Both the position numbers and the translations under genes were made by a program. From the NCBI RefSeq assembly GCF_039532215.1, contig NZ_BAAARN010000001.1:1349942-1413941 (forward strand): DNA of 64,000 nt, given 5' to 3'. Positions within the stretch are counted from its first letter, which is position 1; every line of letters begins with the position of its first letter. The notes below the pieces were generated by a model. The model was not told where the DNA came from, searched no databases, and saw nothing but the letters and a program-made list of their open reading frames with translations. Source of the DNA: Pedococcus aerophilus. GTDB lineage: Bacteria; Actinomycetota; Actinomycetes; Actinomycetales; Dermatophilaceae. This document shows, one piece after another, positions 62,995-64,000 of the stretch.

Positions 62995-63837
62995 TCAGCC
63001 CAGCGGGGCGTATGGCGCGCCGGCGGCTTCCAGCCGCTCCTTGCCACCGTCGAGCGCGGTGAGCACCCACAGCCCGTCGTCGGTGACCGCGACGGTGTTC
63101 TCCCAGTGGGCGGCGCGGGAGCCGTCGGTGGTGACGACGGTCCAGTCGTCGGCCAGCACCCGCGTCTCGGCGGACCCGAGGGTCACCATCGGCTCGATGG
63201 CGACCGTGACGCCAGAACGCACCGTCGGCCCCTTGTCGCGCACGCGGTAGTTGGGCACCTGCGGGTCCATGTGCATGGCCGTGCCGATGCCGTGGCCGAC
63301 GTACTCCTCGACGATCCCGTAGTCGCGGCCGAACCGCTCCCCCGAGGCGACGACGCTGTCCTCGACACCGGCGCCGACCTCGTACAGCGACTCCCCCACC
63401 GTGAGCGCAGCGATGCCGGCCCACATGGAGTCCTCGGTGGCGTCGATGAGCTCGAGGTCCTCCGGGCGCCCGGCCTCACGACCGCCGACGATCACCGAGA
63501 TCGCGGCGTCGCCGTGCCAGCCGTCGACGATGGCCCCGCAGTCGATGGAGATCAGGTCGCCCTCGGCCAGAACCCGCGAGCCCGGGATGCCGTGCACGAC
63601 CTCCTCGTTGACCGACGTGCACAGCGAGCCCTTGAAGCCGTGGTAACCCAGGAACGACGGCGTCGCGCCGCAACCCCGGATGTGCTCCTCGGCCAGCTCG
63701 TCGAGCTGCTTGGTCGTCATGCCGGGGCGCACCGTCTGCGCCATCAGCTGAAGGGTCTGACCCACGACCAGGCCGGCCCTGCGCATGCGCAGGATCTGGT
63801 CAGGGGTCTTGGTGTCGATCTTGGACCGGCCGAACAT
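62995..63837 (-). CDS. map: Type I methionine aminopeptidase
   Basis: 280 residues; removes N-terminal Met. Metal ligands lie in SIDCGAIVDGWHGDAA (two Asp), GHGIGTAMH (His), IEPM (Glu) and WENTV (Glu). The ATG shares one base with the adk stop (TGATG), so the two are coupled. Confidence 0.96.
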   Translation of the reverse strand: MFGRSKIDTKTPDQILRMRRAGLVVGQTLQLMAQTVRPGMTTKQLDELAEEHIRGCGATPSFLGYHGFKGSLCTSVNEEVVHGIPGSRVLAEGDLISIDCGAIVDGWHGDAAISVIVGGREAGRPEDLELIDATEDSMWAGIAALTVGESLYEVGAGVEDSVVASGERFGRDYGIVEEYVGHGIGTAMHMDPQVPNYRVRDKGPTVRSGVTVAIEPMVTLGSAETRVLADDWTVVTTDGSRAAHWENTVAVTDDGLWVLTALDGGKERLEAAGAPYAPLG

Positions 63838-64000
63838 CAGGAACGAGCAACCCCTTCGAGGGCCGTGGAGATGCGCGCGAAGACCTCGTCGACCGAACCC
63901 ATGCCGTCGACCTGCACGAGCAGGCCGCGCTCGGAGTACACCTCGGTCAGCGGAGCGGTCTCACGACGGTAGATCGCCTGGCGCTCACGGATGACCTCTT
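63837..64000 (-). CDS. adk: Adenylate kinase, C-terminal part (runs off the window)
   Basis: The last 53 codons and the stop are visible. The fragment begins [20 protein letters not shown] and ends [10 protein letters not shown], matching the final helices of bacterial adenylate kinase. Position just before map in the spc/alpha cluster supports the call. N-terminus lies beyond 64000. Confidence 0.88.
   Translation of the reverse strand, partial: EVIRERQAIYRRETAPLTEVYSERGLLVQVDGMGSVDEVFARISTALEGVARS

Overview
The window is about 71% GC with actinobacterial hallmarks: a WhiB regulator, class F sortase, RskA-type anti-sigma factor, DUF4245 beside glpX, an LmeA-like protein, and ribosomal proteins S9 and L17 with actinobacterial extensions. 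GTG/TTG starts and 1-4 nt stop/start overlaps are common. A Micrococcales member, perhaps of the Intrasporangiaceae, is my best guess. That placement is inference from gene content, not a search. I recognised no phage, transposase, CRISPR, tRNA or rRNA.

Layout. 0-6.1 kb: a dpp/opp-type peptide ABC importer (binding lipoprotein, two permeases, two ATPases) closed by a perfect 16-bp hairpin. 6.2-8.7 kb: pterin carbinolamine dehydratase, a VIT1-type transporter and a CNNM/CBS membrane protein. 8.8-12.4 kb: a cell-surface module (FAS1 protein, DUF4397 protein, class F sortase, ECF sigma factor and its RskA-like anti-sigma), resembling the mycobacterial SigK/MPT70-MPT83 arrangement. 12.4-18.6 kb: an HNH/excalibur lipoprotein, a coupled hemerythrin / YqcI-YcgG / DUF1989 operon, divergent whiB and merR sharing a palindrome, and divergent eamA and lysR. 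18.8-19.9 kb: ychF.

19.9-28.9 kb is accessory. It holds a thioesterase, a two-gene cassette made of a repeat-rich protein and a membrane metalloprotease with a PqqD/RRE-like N-terminus and an outer domain with two CxxC pairs, a GNAT-Nudix fusion, RmuC, and a tetR-P450 pair. I regard the two-gene cassette as the best candidate for an undescribed system. 28.9-40 kb returns to a conserved actinobacterial order (ispH, xseA, xseB, DUF4245, glpX, fumarase). Embedded in it are a TetR flanked by two DoxX paralogues, a PfkB kinase coupled to glpX and a beta-carbonic anhydrase coupled to a class I fumarase.

40-45.5 kb: glmM and the rplM-rpsI operon, with a 48-bp tandem repeat directly after rpsI, then an ArsR-like regulator coupled to an MFS pump and an LmeA-like protein. 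45.6-51.4 kb: one 1,935-residue secreted amylopullulanase. 51.5-58.7 kb: an ABC-F protein, a secreted TIM-barrel-like protein, truA, an MFS pump and an OafA-type acyltransferase. 58.8-64 kb: the end of the S10/spc/alpha cluster read on the minus strand (adk, map, infA, rpmJ, rpsM, rpsK, rpsD, rpoA, rplQ).
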